From Physella acuta (Eukaryota > Mollusca > Gastropoda > Physidae), in the NCBI RefSeq assembly GCF_028476545.1, contig NW_026732721.1:124001-188000 (forward strand): DNA of 64,000 nt. Reading direction: 5' to 3'. A model generated the notes under the pieces. That model saw only the letters and a program-made list of their open reading frames with translations, was not told the DNA's origin and did not search any database. This document shows positions 44,613-57,828 of this stretch, one piece after another (position 1 is the first letter of the stretch; each line of letters begins with the position of its first letter). Both the position numbers and the translations under genes were made by a program.

Positions 44613-44772
44613 GATGTCTAAAGATCCGTTTGGCCGCCGGGATTCTGGACTTGGAGATTTCGGAAGCGTGACCTTGGGCACGGTGACCTTGATTCGACAA
44701 GACTCCCAAGACAGCCCAACGGAAAGTTTAGCCGGAGGGTTGGGTCGGAATCCGGTCCGGCGTCAGTCGAGG
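44613..44772 (+). CDS. PLEKHG5: PLEKHG5-like RhoGEF, exon 6
   Basis: A 160-nt exon after CAATCTCCAG, ending TCGAGG|GTAGGT, phase 2 in and 0 out. It encodes MSKDPFGRRDSGLGDFGSVT, LGTVTLIRQDSQDSPTES and LAGGLGRNPVRRQSR. This is a Ser-rich linker with several R-x-D-S and RRQS motifs of the kind phosphorylated by basophilic kinases (inference). FGRRDSG echoes FSRRDSD of exon 5, suggesting an old duplication. No known domain is seen. Confidence 0.8.
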
Positions 44773-45956
44773 GTAGGTGTGGGGACATTGGGTGTGATGG
44801 TTGTGGGAGTGGGTGTGGGACATGTGGGGAGTGTGAGGGTGTGATACGTGTTAAGTCTGTGTGAGGTATTTGTGGGGGTGTGGAATGTGTGAGGTATTTG
44901 TGGGGGTGTGGAATGTGTGAGGTATTTGTGGGGGTGTGGAATGTGTGAGGTATTTGTGGGTGTGTGGAATGTGTGAGGTATTTGTGGGGGTGTGGAATGT
45001 GTGAGGTATTGTGTGGGGGGAGGAATGTGTGAGGTATTTGTGGGGGTGTGGAATGTGTGATGTATTTGTGGGGTTGTGGAATGTGTGAGGTATTGGTGGG
45101 GGGTGGAATGTGTGAGGTATTTGTGGGGGAGGAGAATAGTATGTGATGAATATGTGCGGATGTGAAACTTGTGAGAACATTGCATAGTTTCTGCACAGGG
45201 TTGTTTTTATTAGAGTCACCATATTATATACAGCATGCAACCATCAACGTGCATGTAAAACACACATTCACATATACGCATAATGTATAAGCGACGTTCA
45301 AATGTATGCTCATGTAATAGACCGTTCTCTGACTTTGTCAAACAACAGCTTTAGAGACAAAGACAAAACTTAACATATTGTGTGTCACGGTCTGGGAAAA
45401 TTAATTTTTTTTTTAATTTACAAAAAATAACTGAAGACAATTATTCAGTGTTTTGATCCGTCATGGAATAAATTCTAATTCCAAAGACTTATTTTTATTC
45501 AAGTTAAAAAATTCATCAAATAATGGATCAATCTAGTTTTGGTGAACAATGGGTACTATGAGCTCTATAGTGTGTTACGTTAAACAACACAAGCATTAAC
45601 ATGTGACACGGCATACCAACACACGCCGTGCAGTTACCAACACAGTCACTGTGGCAAATACTTGCATCTGGGGGGGGGGGGGGGGAGTTGGGGTAGCTGC
45701 GGGGGCGATATTGGTTGTAGCACCATGCCCCAACCATCCATCATATCCCACAAGCCCCTAGCACCAGCTGTGGTCACGGCCCTTAACTCCTCACGTTCCG
45801 CGAGTTATCCTATTTACGCAGGAGTTAGTCGACTTTTTTGTCTTGGGGTTTCGGGACCGGAGGCTGAAAAAAAATATTTCTTGTCTCCCTTATGTTAGGT
45901 CAAACATTAGTTGTCTCCCTTTATATTGGATCAAACACGAGTTGTCTCACTTGCAG
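44773..45956 (+). other. Intron 6 of the PLEKHG5-like gene
   Basis: 1.2 kb. It begins GT/GGG-rich, contains the 28-bp array, then unremarkable AT-rich sequence, a G run at 45,670-45,685, and three TTGTCTCCCTT/TTGTCTCAC repeats before the acceptor CTCACTTGCAG. Confidence 0.85.
44855..45150. repeat. 28-bp minisatellite (GTGTGAGGTATTTGTGGGGG)
   Basis: About ten units of GTGTGAGGTATTTGTGGGGG then TGTGGAAT. It starts about 80 bp after the exon 6 donor. The 140-192 codon minus-strand frames (THKYLTHSTPPQIPH-like) are artefacts. Confidence 0.92.
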
Positions 45957-46057
45957 GTGACCGGCAACGACAATTGTTTCACCCTGAAATTTGCTAGGGA
46001 AGTCGATCAGAAAGAAGATTTTGAAAACATAGCGGCTGTTCCTAATCAGACTTTAAG
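45957..46057 (+). CDS. PLEKHG5: PLEKHG5-like RhoGEF, exon 7 (start of Ras-binding-like domain)
   Basis: A 101-nt exon after CACTTGCAG, ending TTTAAG|GTAAGT, phase 0 in and 2 out. It encodes [34 protein letters not shown]. Vertebrate PLEKHG5 has, from memory, [20 protein letters not shown] followed by AMKKKSLGEVL. The CFTLKF core and spacing match and begin the Ras-binding-like (ubiquitin-fold) domain. The domain continues without a gap in exon 8. Confidence 0.92.
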
Positions 46058-46090
46058 GTAAGTTCATTTTGTGAATAGTTATGTACATAA

Positions 46091-46217
<127 letters not shown>

Positions 46218-47368
46218 TATATATATATATAATTTTTTTTAATTCATTTAATTTATAGTTACAGCCTTTAATTTAATTTTAGAATCAGACAAGAGGTGGG
46301 GATGCGGGGGGGGGGGGGGGGGGGGTTGACCGTTGAATCTCTCCGGCTCACGTTAAAATTAATTAGCATTCACAGGGATGTCAAATACATGTAAACGAAG
46401 CGATTATAATGTAATGTCATACTGTAAATATGCCAGTATGTCTCTATATACCCATCTAGACTGATCTATGACAACTGAAAATAAATGACAAATCCTACAT
46501 TTAGGACTAAATTGAGCGTTCATTTGTAGGAATGACAAACACAATTGGAATATAGTGATGTCCGGGCTTCTAATTGACTCAGCTTATCTATATCAATACT
46601 TAATTAACACCCAAACATCTTGTAAAAAAATTAAATATCATCAGCTGTTACTATTTAAACATTAAAACTCGACTGGAAAAAAAAATGTTAAAAAATTATT
46701 TGTTTCGCCCCGGTAAACTGATTCAACTGTACATGTTTTTATTTCGTCGTATTTCATATCGATCTTACTTTTGCATGGTTCGTTTCCTTTCGCCAGAACA
46801 CCTCACATTCTTAATTTAAAAGGAAAAAAAAATTAGCATTTTAATTCTCCTAAAACAGCTTTCATCGAACCGGCAGATTTCCATTTTAACTCAACACATA
46901 AACAAAGATGGCGCGGCGTGTAGTTGTTCCCTACGACAGTCTCGTGTCTCTGTCATCTGACCAGCGGGAAATAAATTTGGTGATTTTTTTTTTAAAATTG
47001 TGTTTCAAACAAACACAATGTTTTGTGGGGAGCATGGCCAGACGACAGGTGAATAAATGTGTACTCTTAGCCGTGGTTTCGCATAATTCCTGTTGGTTTA
47101 TTTCTTTTAGAAATAGTTTCGCATAATTTCTATTGGTTTATTTCTTTTAGACACAGTTTCGCATAATTTCAGTTTATGTATTGCAGACGCAGTTTCGTAT
47201 AACTGGTTAATTTCTTGTTAAGTTGTAGACAAAGTTTTGTTTCATTTCAATTGTTTTGAACAACGATTCGCATAAGTTTGCATATTCAATAAGTTTGAAG
47301 GTTATATGTTTTTTTTTTTTTTTTTTTTTTTTTTTGTAAACAAAATATCAGTTTTAATTTACATAGGC

Positions 47369-47830
47369 CAGTGGTTGTTAACCTGTTTGGAGGTACCGAA
47401 CCCCATCAGCTTCATAATCGCATTCACCGAACCCTCCGTAAAAGGAAAACTAAAATCAGATTTTTTTTAAAATTCAAAACATAGGTAGACCTACATACTT
47501 TTACTGGTGCACAAAATGAACCATGCATCAAAATCACTGTATTCAAACAACAAAACCGTTAAAATACAAGTATCACACCAAAACAAAAACATAAGAATGA
47601 ATGTTTACAGCAAATCAGTGTGACTTCTGCTGTTGCCTTTCAGACACGTTCAGAAATGCACTGTTTCACCATGCATTGAGCGAACTTTGTGTTCTTGTAT
47701 TTACCATCTCCATGCAGCTTAAGGAAGTGTTCTCTAAAGTTTGCCGGTGCTAGACTAGAATTGCTCAACTAGCAAATCTGCTGTTAGTACTCTCCCATCA
47801 AGTTCCGTTATCCACGTGAATCAATATTGT
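47369..47830 (-). mobile_element. Degenerate hAT transposon remnant with BED-finger fragment
   Basis: The left edge CAGTGGTTGTTAACC is a hAT-type terminal repeat. On the minus strand about 47,645-47,770 translates as SNSSLAPANFREHFLKLHGD followed by GKYKNTKFAQ, which matches the BED zinc-finger region of ZBED5-like hAT transposases (from memory). Frames before and after it have stops, so it is a decayed, internally deleted copy. The right boundary is not resolved. The GAGGTACCGAACCCC segment next to the terminus is shared with the short element at 51,286. Confidence 0.7.
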
Positions 47831-48114
47831 ACTTATTCGCCCAACCGCTTCCTATTTTTGCTTGACATTGTATGAAAAGGTTAAAATATTAAGTAAGAAA
47901 CCACACGACGTACCATTACGACAGTCACAAGTTGACTACTGGACCATGATATAGAAATAAAAAGTATGTGCGTCACATTAGAAGCTTTATAATACTGAAA
48001 GACCAGAACATTTACGTTTTTTGCAACATACATAAAATTTCGAATAACCGATAACCGTTTAACCGATGACGGAATAACCATCGCCACTTTCTGCATCTAA
48101 CCGATACATCAGTG

Positions 48115-48620
48115 TCTACTCATATTGATTTGAACGCAGTGACCCCTCCCCCCCTTCCCCCCCCCCCCCCCCTACCAGTATGTTTACCACTTTGTCCGTG
48201 CAGTTAATTGATATCTGCCTTCAACGTCTGTTGATAACCCAATCAACGGAGATTGTAGCGACAAACAGTTCGGATCCGTCTTGCCGTTGGACAAGGTTGG
48301 GTACGCCAATATTACGAGTTACTCTGGTTGACTTGAAGATTTCTTTGGTCCATAATAAATTCCTTGAACCAAGATACCTGGGCCTTGCTTGAAATACGAC
48401 TAACAATTCTTGCTTAAATCTAGTTAATTACCGTTTTCTTACATATAGTCTATCACCATTGTATCATATTTTTCCATTTGCTTACACTGTGTCTATTGTT
48501 TATCATCTATTTACATCGTGTCTTTTACTAATTGCGTACATCTTGTCTATTAACATCTGCTTACATTACATCTAGTCTTTACCATCTGCTTACATCAGTT
48601 ATCCGTTGCTTACACCTTGG
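48115..48620. repeat. C run followed by degenerate CATCTGCTTACAT repeats
   Basis: A C run lies at 48,143-48,172. From 48,440 to 48,615 loose units resemble CATCTGCTTACATC and TGTCTATT. No gene is seen. Confidence 0.5.
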
Positions 48621-49383
48621 CTATTAGGCGGATATTATATCAAGTATCTTCTATATTACTTACATATCGTAACATTCACATTACACATATCATTACATGC
48701 TTGCCGACAAAATCTTACGTTTGTAATTACATATCTTAATTGCTCGGGTCGGAGTTCTTGCATTCTGCTTTTTCCACCATTGAATAGGAATCTAATGCTA
48801 ATATACTTGACCCCCGAACTTGACCCTTGACTCTAGGGAGGTCGTGGCGTTTGGGAGCAAAATGTTTGTAAATTGAGAGAGTCGGGAACTTTCAGAATTG
48901 AAAATTGTTTTATTGAAATTCGTTAAATCGGAAATCAAAAGGCCGTCGACACTTGTGTTAGCAATGATTTTTACAGGCCTCGTTTTAAAAATTCGGACAC
49001 GTGAAAATTGTATCTGTCACTTAAACCACCGACTAAATGATGTCTACAGACGTCTACATGGTCTGGTGAGCTGTGGTTCACGCTAAATGTTTACAATCGA
49101 AGAGCCGGGTTTAGTGACGGCTATTAGGGGCAGATAATTTATTTTGAAACGATTTTAAACTTAGGGGAGGTAACTAACAGGAGGCTGCTTTCACGGATGG
49201 GGGATGGGGAGGAGGGGGGGGGGGGGGGGGTATCGTCCTTAACGAGCTACAGATAGTGTTTTAAAGCAAATATATTCAGGTGGCAGCATTGGTAGGTACT
49301 GTCGAATTCACAAATTATGAATTACTGAAAAGTAGAAAATAAAACAACTAAATAGCGGCGTATAATACGCCGCGGGTCGTCTC

Positions 49384-49440
<57 letters not shown>

Positions 49441-49787
49441 CTGGGGTGTGTTCAAAGGTTCGTTATCCTTTGGATAACATGGGTTGTCTAGTATCCACGC
49501 AAGTTATAGTAATAATTTGTTACTGTACAAAGCGCTAGTAAAAGAATATAAGAAAGTTTCTCGAGGATAATACATCAGCCAATACGACTGTCAAAAATTG
49601 ATCTTTTACTTATACTTTATTCTTGCTGTTAATGTGCAGAGGTGTGTGTATGCGGGGGGGGGGGGGGGGGGGGGGGGGTAAGATGTGCTATTTTTTTGTG
49701 CTTTTCCGTTGGATTACACGGATGCCCAATGCCTATAATATTTTGGAGAAAACAATTTTTATTTTAAATTTTCTTTTTCTTTTGATT

Positions 49788-49828
<41 letters not shown>

Positions 49829-50394
49829 GAGAAAACAAATTAACCTCAATACCTCTCCCTGCATCCAGATCAGTTTAAACAAAGTAAATTTTCATCAGTT
49901 AATACTTTAAGAGTTAAAAACTATTAGCGTTTTAAAATATAAACTAGAGCCAAAAAAATATTCTATTATCTAACAAATAAAACAGAAGGTCGGGCAACGT
50001 TTTAATATGCATATTAGTTAAATAACAAATAAGCATTCTTCTTTTGATTGTATTACAATGATATATCTCTGTATGCTTTTACCACTCATGGAATAATAGA
50101 TATAGGTTATTTCCCCTGATAAAATCAAGTTTATAAATAGAAAGCTAAATAAGGTAATATTGAATAGTCAACAACAAATGAAAAGCATCACACATGTATT
50201 GTCTGAACTAGCTGAAAAAAAAACAAGCCTAAAAAGTGAAATGCATAAAACAAATAACTGGCAATGAGCTATGAGAAACATTCTTACAGAATAGAATAAA
50301 ACCAAATGAAAACAACCTTAGCATAATTTACGTATTTGATTAATCTGGTCTAAATGTGTTTTATGGCTAACTATATGTGCATTATGTACCTGCC

Positions 50395-50645
50395 TATATA
50401 GGCTAACATTCAAATACCTGGTCTAAATTAGCGTTGTGTACTAGCCTATATGGCTAATTAGAACCTAGTATATATGTGCCTAATGCTCTAGCCTATATAG
50501 CTAATTAGAACCTGGTCTATATGTGCCTTATGTCCTAGCCTATATAGCTAATTAGAACCTGGTCTATATGTGCCTTATGTCCTAGCCTATATAGCTAATT
50601 AGAACCTGGTCTATATGTGCCTTATGTCTTAGCCTACATGATCTA
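50395..50645. repeat. Minisatellite of about 45 bp (AGCCTATATAGCTAATTAGA)
   Basis: Five units with AGCCTATATAGCTAATTAGA, ACCTGGTCTATATGTGCC and TTATGTCCT. Confidence 0.88.
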
Positions 50646-50669
50646 ACCAGTAACCGATTCACAGCAATA

Positions 50670-50965
50670 AATATACGCGACACACGACACATTAACTTCT
50701 GGCGGCCGAGCGACACACGACACAGTAACTTCTGACCGTACGACACACTACACTGGCCGTACGACACAAGACACGGTAATTTCTGGCCGAGCGACACACG
50801 ACACTGGCCGTACGACACACGACACGGTATTTCTTGCCGTGCGACACACGACACATTAACCTCTGGCCGTACGACACACGACACATTAACCTCTGACCGT
50901 GCGACACACGACACATTAACCTCTGCTCGTACGACACACGACACAGTAATTTCTGGCCGAACACA
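50670..50965. repeat. 30-bp minisatellite (CGACACACGACACATTAACC)
   Basis: About ten units with CGACACACGACACATTAACC TCTGGCCGTA and shorter variants. The 90-140 codon minus-strand frames are artefacts. Confidence 0.9.
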
Positions 50966-51285
50966 CTGTAACAAAAAAGGAATGCAAAGAAGGCGTGCTA
51001 GCACACAGCTGAGCTACAATAATTACGTATTGTTTTTTGTTTTTTTTGTTGTTTTTTTTTTTTTGCTACATTTTATCACACGAACTATGATTAATGATAA
51101 AGTACTTATTTTTCTCTCGAATACAACGAAATAAAACTCTGCATTTAATAACATATTTTCGCCAACTTCTGTCACGAGTTTGATGACTGCCAGCATAATT
51201 TTTTTTTTTAAAAAGAGACACTGTTGAATATTCTGATCTCTATCTCCTATAGCACAGCATGATCGTGTTGACTGTTTCTTTAGAG

Positions 51286-51464
51286 CAGTGGTTCTTAACC
51301 GTTTTGTAGGTACCGAACCCCACCAGTTTCATATGCGTATTCACCGAATAGTTAGTTCTATCGTTCTCACTGTCAAAATCCGATCGTGTGTCGGGTGTGT
51401 GTCTACCGAACCCCTGAGACTGATTCACCGAACCCTTAGGGTTCGGTCGAACCCTGGTTAAGAA
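51286..51464. mobile_element. Short nonautonomous hAT-type element
   Basis: The element begins CAGTGGTTCTTAACC and ends ...CGAACCCTGGTTAAGAA, a partly preserved terminal inverted repeat. It shares GTACCGAACCCCA and TTCACCGAACCC with the relic at 47,369, so it is probably its internally deleted derivative. There is no coding capacity. Confidence 0.75.
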
Positions 51465-52051
51465 AAAAAATGCTTTTGGGACTTTGTAGGTTGCAAAATG
51501 GAACTAGGAAGTTTGCCTATTGCATGACTTTTGTCATGAATTTTTAATGATTATTTCATATGACTTTTATGGTAGATGTTCTTGCTATCAAATGACCTGA
51601 TATTCAACGCTCGCAGATACTACTATGGCTGACTACAGGGAAATGCTTTCAATGCGCTATTCAGTTACATCTACAAACTATACTTTCCATAGCATGGGTT
51701 GAAAATTAAATGATATTATTTGGTCCAATTAGAATTTCATAAAATAAACATGGTTTTATTTTTACAAAATGGGATAGTCTGTCTGATTAAAACAAATTAA
51801 ATTTGTTATCAATTGTGGGAAGGGGGGGGGGAGCGGTTAAAACCCAAACGAAATGCATGTTGAAATAAACAGATAAAGAACATTATTCAGATGTTTAGAA
51901 GATCTGTAAATAATTTTTTTTTACATAAACCATTATCAACCCATTAGGGTGAGCATTTTTCTAGTCATTATTTTAAATAAACTTTGTGGAACTTTAAAAA
52001 CAAAATCTAAACGAAACAAAATATCTGATTTTGAACAATGAAGTAGGGTTA

Positions 52052-52277
52052 GGCGTGGGCGAGTCAGTAAAGCTCAAAGTTGCTAAACCACTAAAACTTG
52101 GGTAGATGAGACTCGACAGCTGGGGGCAGCAACTCTTCAAGGAGAGACAACTGTCAATCAAACAACTGTTGCCTTATATGGCGCATAACAAGTTGACACA
52201 TTATAATACTTAATTGTCTTTGGTGGGAATCGCGTCCAACGCTAGAAATTACAGAATCAAGAACGAAGAAGAAGAAT
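52052..52277 (+). mobile_element. SINE, family B, with tRNA-like head
   Basis: The head GGCGTGGGCGAGTCAGTAAA is followed by AACAACTGTTGCCTTATATG, GGCGCATAACAAGTTGACAC and GGTGGGAATCGCGTCCAACG, and ends in a (GAA)n tail. It aligns in order with 36,470 and 62,661. Confidence 0.75.
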
Positions 52278-52659
52278 TACATGAACAACAAAGCTTGACT
52301 GAACTGTAGCAATCGCTTCACTTTCATACTGTATCAACAATTTCAAAGCAAGTTCATAATACCGATGTCAAGACTTTAATGTTTTCTTTAACCTCGGCAA
52401 ATGAAAACAATACATGGCTGTGGTTATATCTATGTCCAGGGGTATTAGCCCGAGCCTAGTAATCTTAAGACCTGGGGTGAGGGGGGGGGGGGGGGGGGGG
52501 CGCAGTCTGAAATAGAATGACGCATGTGAGCGAAAATGTAAACCAATGTTAACGTTTTTTTAGCTGCTACACAAATGAGGGTGTGGTTGGCTTACTCAGT
52601 TAACTGATCATAACTAGGTTTTGTTTAGGGTCAGATTTAGTTTTTTAGTTAGAAAAAAA

Positions 52660-53110
52660 GAGCTAAGCGGTATGATTCAGCGGGGCCTACAACTCACGAT
52701 TTATTCCAGTGCTCGTTTCTATAGCGACCCACGCGGCGATCAGCGCGTGAAGTCAAGTACCGCGACACCTACATGCACGGGCGACGTGTCATTAGCGCAC
52801 AGCCTTGACCTTAACATTCCCGCCCTCCACCCGAGTGTTGGCACAAGAGCACGCGCCACAGACCAGGTCAGACCCGGGTCCTCTCCTACTATTTACATAC
52901 ACCCCCCCCCTCACTCCGTTCCAAGCGGAGTTTAAACTCGCCCTCAACAACACGCGGTGCCAGAGTTTCATGCTCACCAGCTCACGTGCGCTGATCGAGT
53001 CAAAAACCCACTCCAAACTAAACGGTTGCTCCCTGGGTGAGACTCACACACCGGGACCCACACACCGCGACTCACACCCTCACCACGTCGTCAATCTATC
53101 TAGCTATTGG
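52660..53110 (+). promoter_or_regulatory. CpG-rich island inside intron 7
   Basis: This stretch is clearly richer in C, G and CpG than the surrounding AT-rich intron, with CCCACGCGGCGATCAGCGCG and many isolated CG steps. A donor-like CCTGG|GTGAGA lies at 53,036. An ATG at 52,970 would reach that donor in phase 1, which does not match exon 8, so a coding alternative first exon is not supported. An untranslated alternative first exon or a regulatory island remains possible (inference). Confidence 0.3.
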
Positions 53111-53295
53111 ATCATTCGGTGCCTTGGATATATTGGATCCACTATGTCAACAGCGGGGACTTGATAGTAAATATCCATTTCGTTTGGCTTTGTTGATTTC
53201 TTGGTTTCTCTCTCTCGTTCTCAGCCATAATAATAATTCATAGAACATCTCAGTGCTTAGAGGGTAGTGACTGTTCTTTAATTATCTGGTAGGTA

Positions 53296-53395
<100 letters not shown>

Positions 53396-53430
53396 TTGTA
53401 TATACATATATAAATATGTATATGTATATG

Positions 53431-53523
<93 letters not shown>

Positions 53524-53885
53524 GCCATAAAATGCGTTGTCGTATTTTTATCGTTTGGATGAGATATTGATTTTGGCCGTAGAACTGCCGACACTGGAAT
53601 GAACCCGTACATTACCCAGTGCCTGCTATATGACCAGCAGACGATTCTTCTGTCGCCTGTGTGCCAGTCTGGTCCTACTACGGCCACAGGTCAGAATTTC
53701 ATGCCGGCGATTCCAGTTTTAGGGGTCAGTTATGGACTTTTGATTATTCCTGCGTTCAGCGACTGTTTAGTGTCCTATTAGTTTATGGCTTCAACTGACA
53801 TTATATTTTCAGTGGCATATAAGTGTTTCACGGAATATAATTAGCGAAATTCAGGTTATCCTAAATACTTCATTCACATTATGTT

Positions 53886-53994
<109 letters not shown>

Positions 53995-54336
53995 GAACTA
54001 ATGCAGCATCAATGTAGAACAATATTTTCATATCACACTATGCCTCGCTCTTATGTAGGTCTACGCTAACAGCTCACAAGATTTTATTTCTTAAGCTTTA
54101 ACCAAAGAAAATGTAGGTATAGGACCTATTTTTTAAACATTTAGTTTTTCCTTAGTTATTTTTATACAGTAAATTAAGCATATTCTTGTGTATTTATGTG
54201 GGCAGCCGTTACCTTGGAAACGAACTACTTTTGCTTCTAGCGTTTGCTGCAAATGAAAGCTGAGAACCCTATAATGGATTTTTTTTATTTGTGATTTTCG
54301 TCTTTCTATCTATGTACACACACATTCACACATACA

Positions 54337-54665
<329 letters not shown>

Positions 54666-55719
54666 AATAATATCCGAGTTTATATTTTAGCACATAATGC
54701 AGTGTTTAAAAATAGACGGGCTTTACATTAATGTTAATCTTTTGTTTGTTATTTCCCATTTATAGATTCCAAAATTAGCAAGGGAAAGAATGCATAACTG
54801 TTCCCAAGACTGGTTAAAAAATATTTAGAATTTCAATGTAGTAAAATTTAAGTAGAGTTGATAAGATAATGCTTTACTGGCCATAAACATATTCAATTTT
54901 GTATGCCAACAATGTTTAAATATTTTAACTGGATCGATTTTAGAGTTATACTTAACCAGTAGTTTAAATAGAAAAGTATTAATTGCTACACTTTCTAAAT
55001 TAAAATAAAATTGAAATATACATTTTATTTATAATTAACACACTAAAATGTGGTTTATATTTTTTCATAAAAGGGAAAATTGATACGCATTTCTGATAGT
55101 TTATCTTACAAGTGTAAATTTTGTTGTTTAAGAAAAACAATTTTTATGCCTATCTTGGGGCATTCTTTGTAAGTTTTTAGTGTCTGAGCTCCTTAGAAAA
55201 CTGGAGGAGTAAAGTAACGCGGAATATACAGTTTATAATGGCCATAGCATAGACGCTACTGGCACAAATGTTGACGTTGATGACGCTGGGAGCCAAACAA
55301 AGTTTAAAGAAACTTTTAATGTTGGTATTATCAGCACTAGCGTAATGAAACAGAGTTTAATGTGGTTGGTATTGATACTGTGGTAGCTAATGGAATCAGG
55401 TGGATTCTTTGAGTGGAATTAGATTCTTTTAGCCGAGTTCCGCTCGTTGCAACAGAGGCTAAGTATATAGAGCAGCTTTACTATCATTCAAGACGATGTT
55501 CTAGCACAAGTGATGTGGAATGGGTCAGGACAAGATCAACAGATTAGTAAAAGCATGCGGCAAGTTAATTATAACCGTGTCAGTATTGTTACCCATCCCA
55601 CAATGAACAAAGAAAACAATTTACTATGAGATAAACTATGGGTGTAATATACCCAGTTGCCAGGAATCAGAAGAAATAGTATTTCCTATTATAAAACGTG
55701 TACGGGTGTAATCCACCCG

Positions 55720-55845
55720 GTTGTCGGGGACAGGGTACCAAATATGTTGTGGGGGACAGGGTACCAAATATGTTGTGGGGGACAGGGTACCAAATATGTT
55801 GCCGGGGACAGGGTACCAAATATGTTGCCGGGACAGGGTTAAGAA
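55720..55845. repeat. 27-bp minisatellite (GACAGGGTACCAAATATGTT)
   Basis: Five units of GACAGGGTACCAAATATGTT GTGGGG or GCCGGGG. Open frames on both strands are artefacts. Confidence 0.9.
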
Positions 55846-57021
55846 ACATATTGCAACACGTAGGCCAGTCAATGAGCTTGCCATACATCTAAACTGTGCT
55901 AAAGGCATGAGCGAGGATCGTGCTCAAATTTTCAACAGTTTTTACAGAACCGTACACATCTCTGCCTGAGGTCCGTTTGCTTTTAAAATTGTATGATGAA
56001 ATGTTATGTTGAAATTGCTGGTCAAACCACACAGTATTTTTTTCCTGGGGTGATTGAACTAATAGAAATAATAGATGGTAAATGAGTTTATTAAGTGAGG
56101 AGCTAATGATGGTAAATGAGTTTATAAAGTAAGGAGCTAAAGATGGTAAATGAGTTTGTAAAGTAAGATACAAAGATGGCAATACGTGTTGCTAAAGCCA
56201 AGCATGCACGTTGAAACACGATTAACCGCAATGCTTTCGGGTATGAAGCTAAAAAAAAAAGCATGTAGTACTTCATAAAGTCAAAGATAAAACATTTTTC
56301 TGTTGAGTCTACGGGTACCACACCACCTGATATTGTTGTAACTTTGGCTATCAAACTTCTGATAGGGAGAATCCAAAGATTTGTAACGACCTATAGGAAA
56401 AGTGCAGTAAGATAGCCAAACTTTAAAAAAAAATCCTGCATTTGCGTACATAACAACAAGCTTTAAAAAAAATATCGATATCAGAGGGATAACAGTCGGT
56501 TTACAAATCACAAGAAATGTTTCTCTTTGTACGCCTGTAGGTTGCTGTTTCTCGTGAGACGTGTTATATTGTCTTATTATTGTGTTCGTGGCATCTTGGG
56601 CCCCAACATCAAACTACAATGGCAGCCAGCTATTGGGTCGGGGAAAAGTTTTTGAGTTCCGTGATTTCTGAGGTGTTAGGTTTCAATGTTTGGGTTGGGA
56701 TAGAAATAATCAGTAAATAATATCACATGTGTATATTATTTTACTCGTATTCTGGTGCGAATATTGACTAGCTTAATGTTTTTTTGTCTTTAATAATGTA
56801 TACTGGCGACGCCACGTCTGATAAGCGATTGTTTCAGCACTTGACTTTACTCTGATGACTTGTAACACATGTATAACACATGTATTACACGAGTTTTAAT
56901 TGATTACCATTTATAGTTCAACTGGTTAACCTTCGCAATTTTAATTTATTTAAGTTTTACAGTTTCTCCATTCTAATTAGGCATACCAGCTTTTAAAATT
57001 CAAACTGCGTATATATATATA

Positions 57022-57749
57022 TGTAACGAGCGAACAGTTACCCTGCTCGCAACGCCACATGTTACGAGACTATTTGCCTGTAGTGCCAAATGTAACGAGT
57101 TTAACCACTCATGCTACACAACATCGACTACAGTAGAAATACTCGAAGATGCAGGTTCGCTATTGATCCTTTTATTACATGAATCAAGAAATGCTTCAAT
57201 ATAACACAATGAATCAACAGGAATGCTTCACAATAATAGTCTGAATCAACTGACCCCTAACAGTCCTCACTAGGCTTCATATAACTGAATCCACATGTCT
57301 ATTGTCCTTCTTAACACAATATAACCAACTTGATATGTCACACAGACTGACTGATCTAAAGCGAGCGATGAAGAGAGCGGGCGATCGAAAAGGGAAGAGC
57401 CGCGAGTTCAGCCGTCCCCTCCTATTTATCCCTTGTATTCGTACTCGTATTCGTACTTGTATTCCTCCGTAATCGATACTTGTACTCGATGTCTCCGACT
57501 ACTAGTTGCGCAGTTCTAACGTACAGTCCGTTTAATAAAACATCTGCGTCCTATCAATCAAAGTTGACAGGCCGTCTGAATCCCCTCGTACCGTTTCCCA
57601 AAATAGCACGCGTTGGCTTTGAGATTGTTATCATTCCGATCTAATAAGCCACCTGCTATCAGTTGCATCAGACTGTAATACTGCGTCTCGGCTTATCGTT
57701 CGTTATCAGTTGCATCAGATTTGTAACTAGTAGCTAGGCCTACCCTAGT

Positions 57750-57753
<4 letters not shown>
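57022..57753 (-). mobile_element. Candidate solo LTR (fossil)
   Basis: A 732-bp segment starts TGTAAC and ends GTTACA, with TG...CA ends in short inverted repeats. It is set inside a (TA)n tract, so the target duplication cannot be resolved (TATA possible). On the minus strand GGGATAAATAGG could be a TATA box and GTAATAAAAGG a polyadenylation signal further on, in the order expected of an LTR. No internal region is present. Family unknown. It could instead be an unrelated repeat. Confidence 0.5.

Positions 57754-57828
<75 letters not shown>

Noticed and set aside
44618-45240. Minus-strand frames of 129-192 codons rich in THKYLTHSTPPQIPH
   Set aside because: Translation of the 28-bp minisatellite in intron 6.
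46908-47126. Alternative first exon starting MARRVVVPYDSLVSL with a good ATGG context
   Set aside because: The best donor (47,048) leaves phase 0, which does not fit exon 8, and no homology is recognised.
52970-53036. Coding alternative first exon in the CpG-rich island
   Set aside because: The ATG-to-donor length leaves phase 1, whereas exon 8 needs phase 2. Only an untranslated exon would remain possible.
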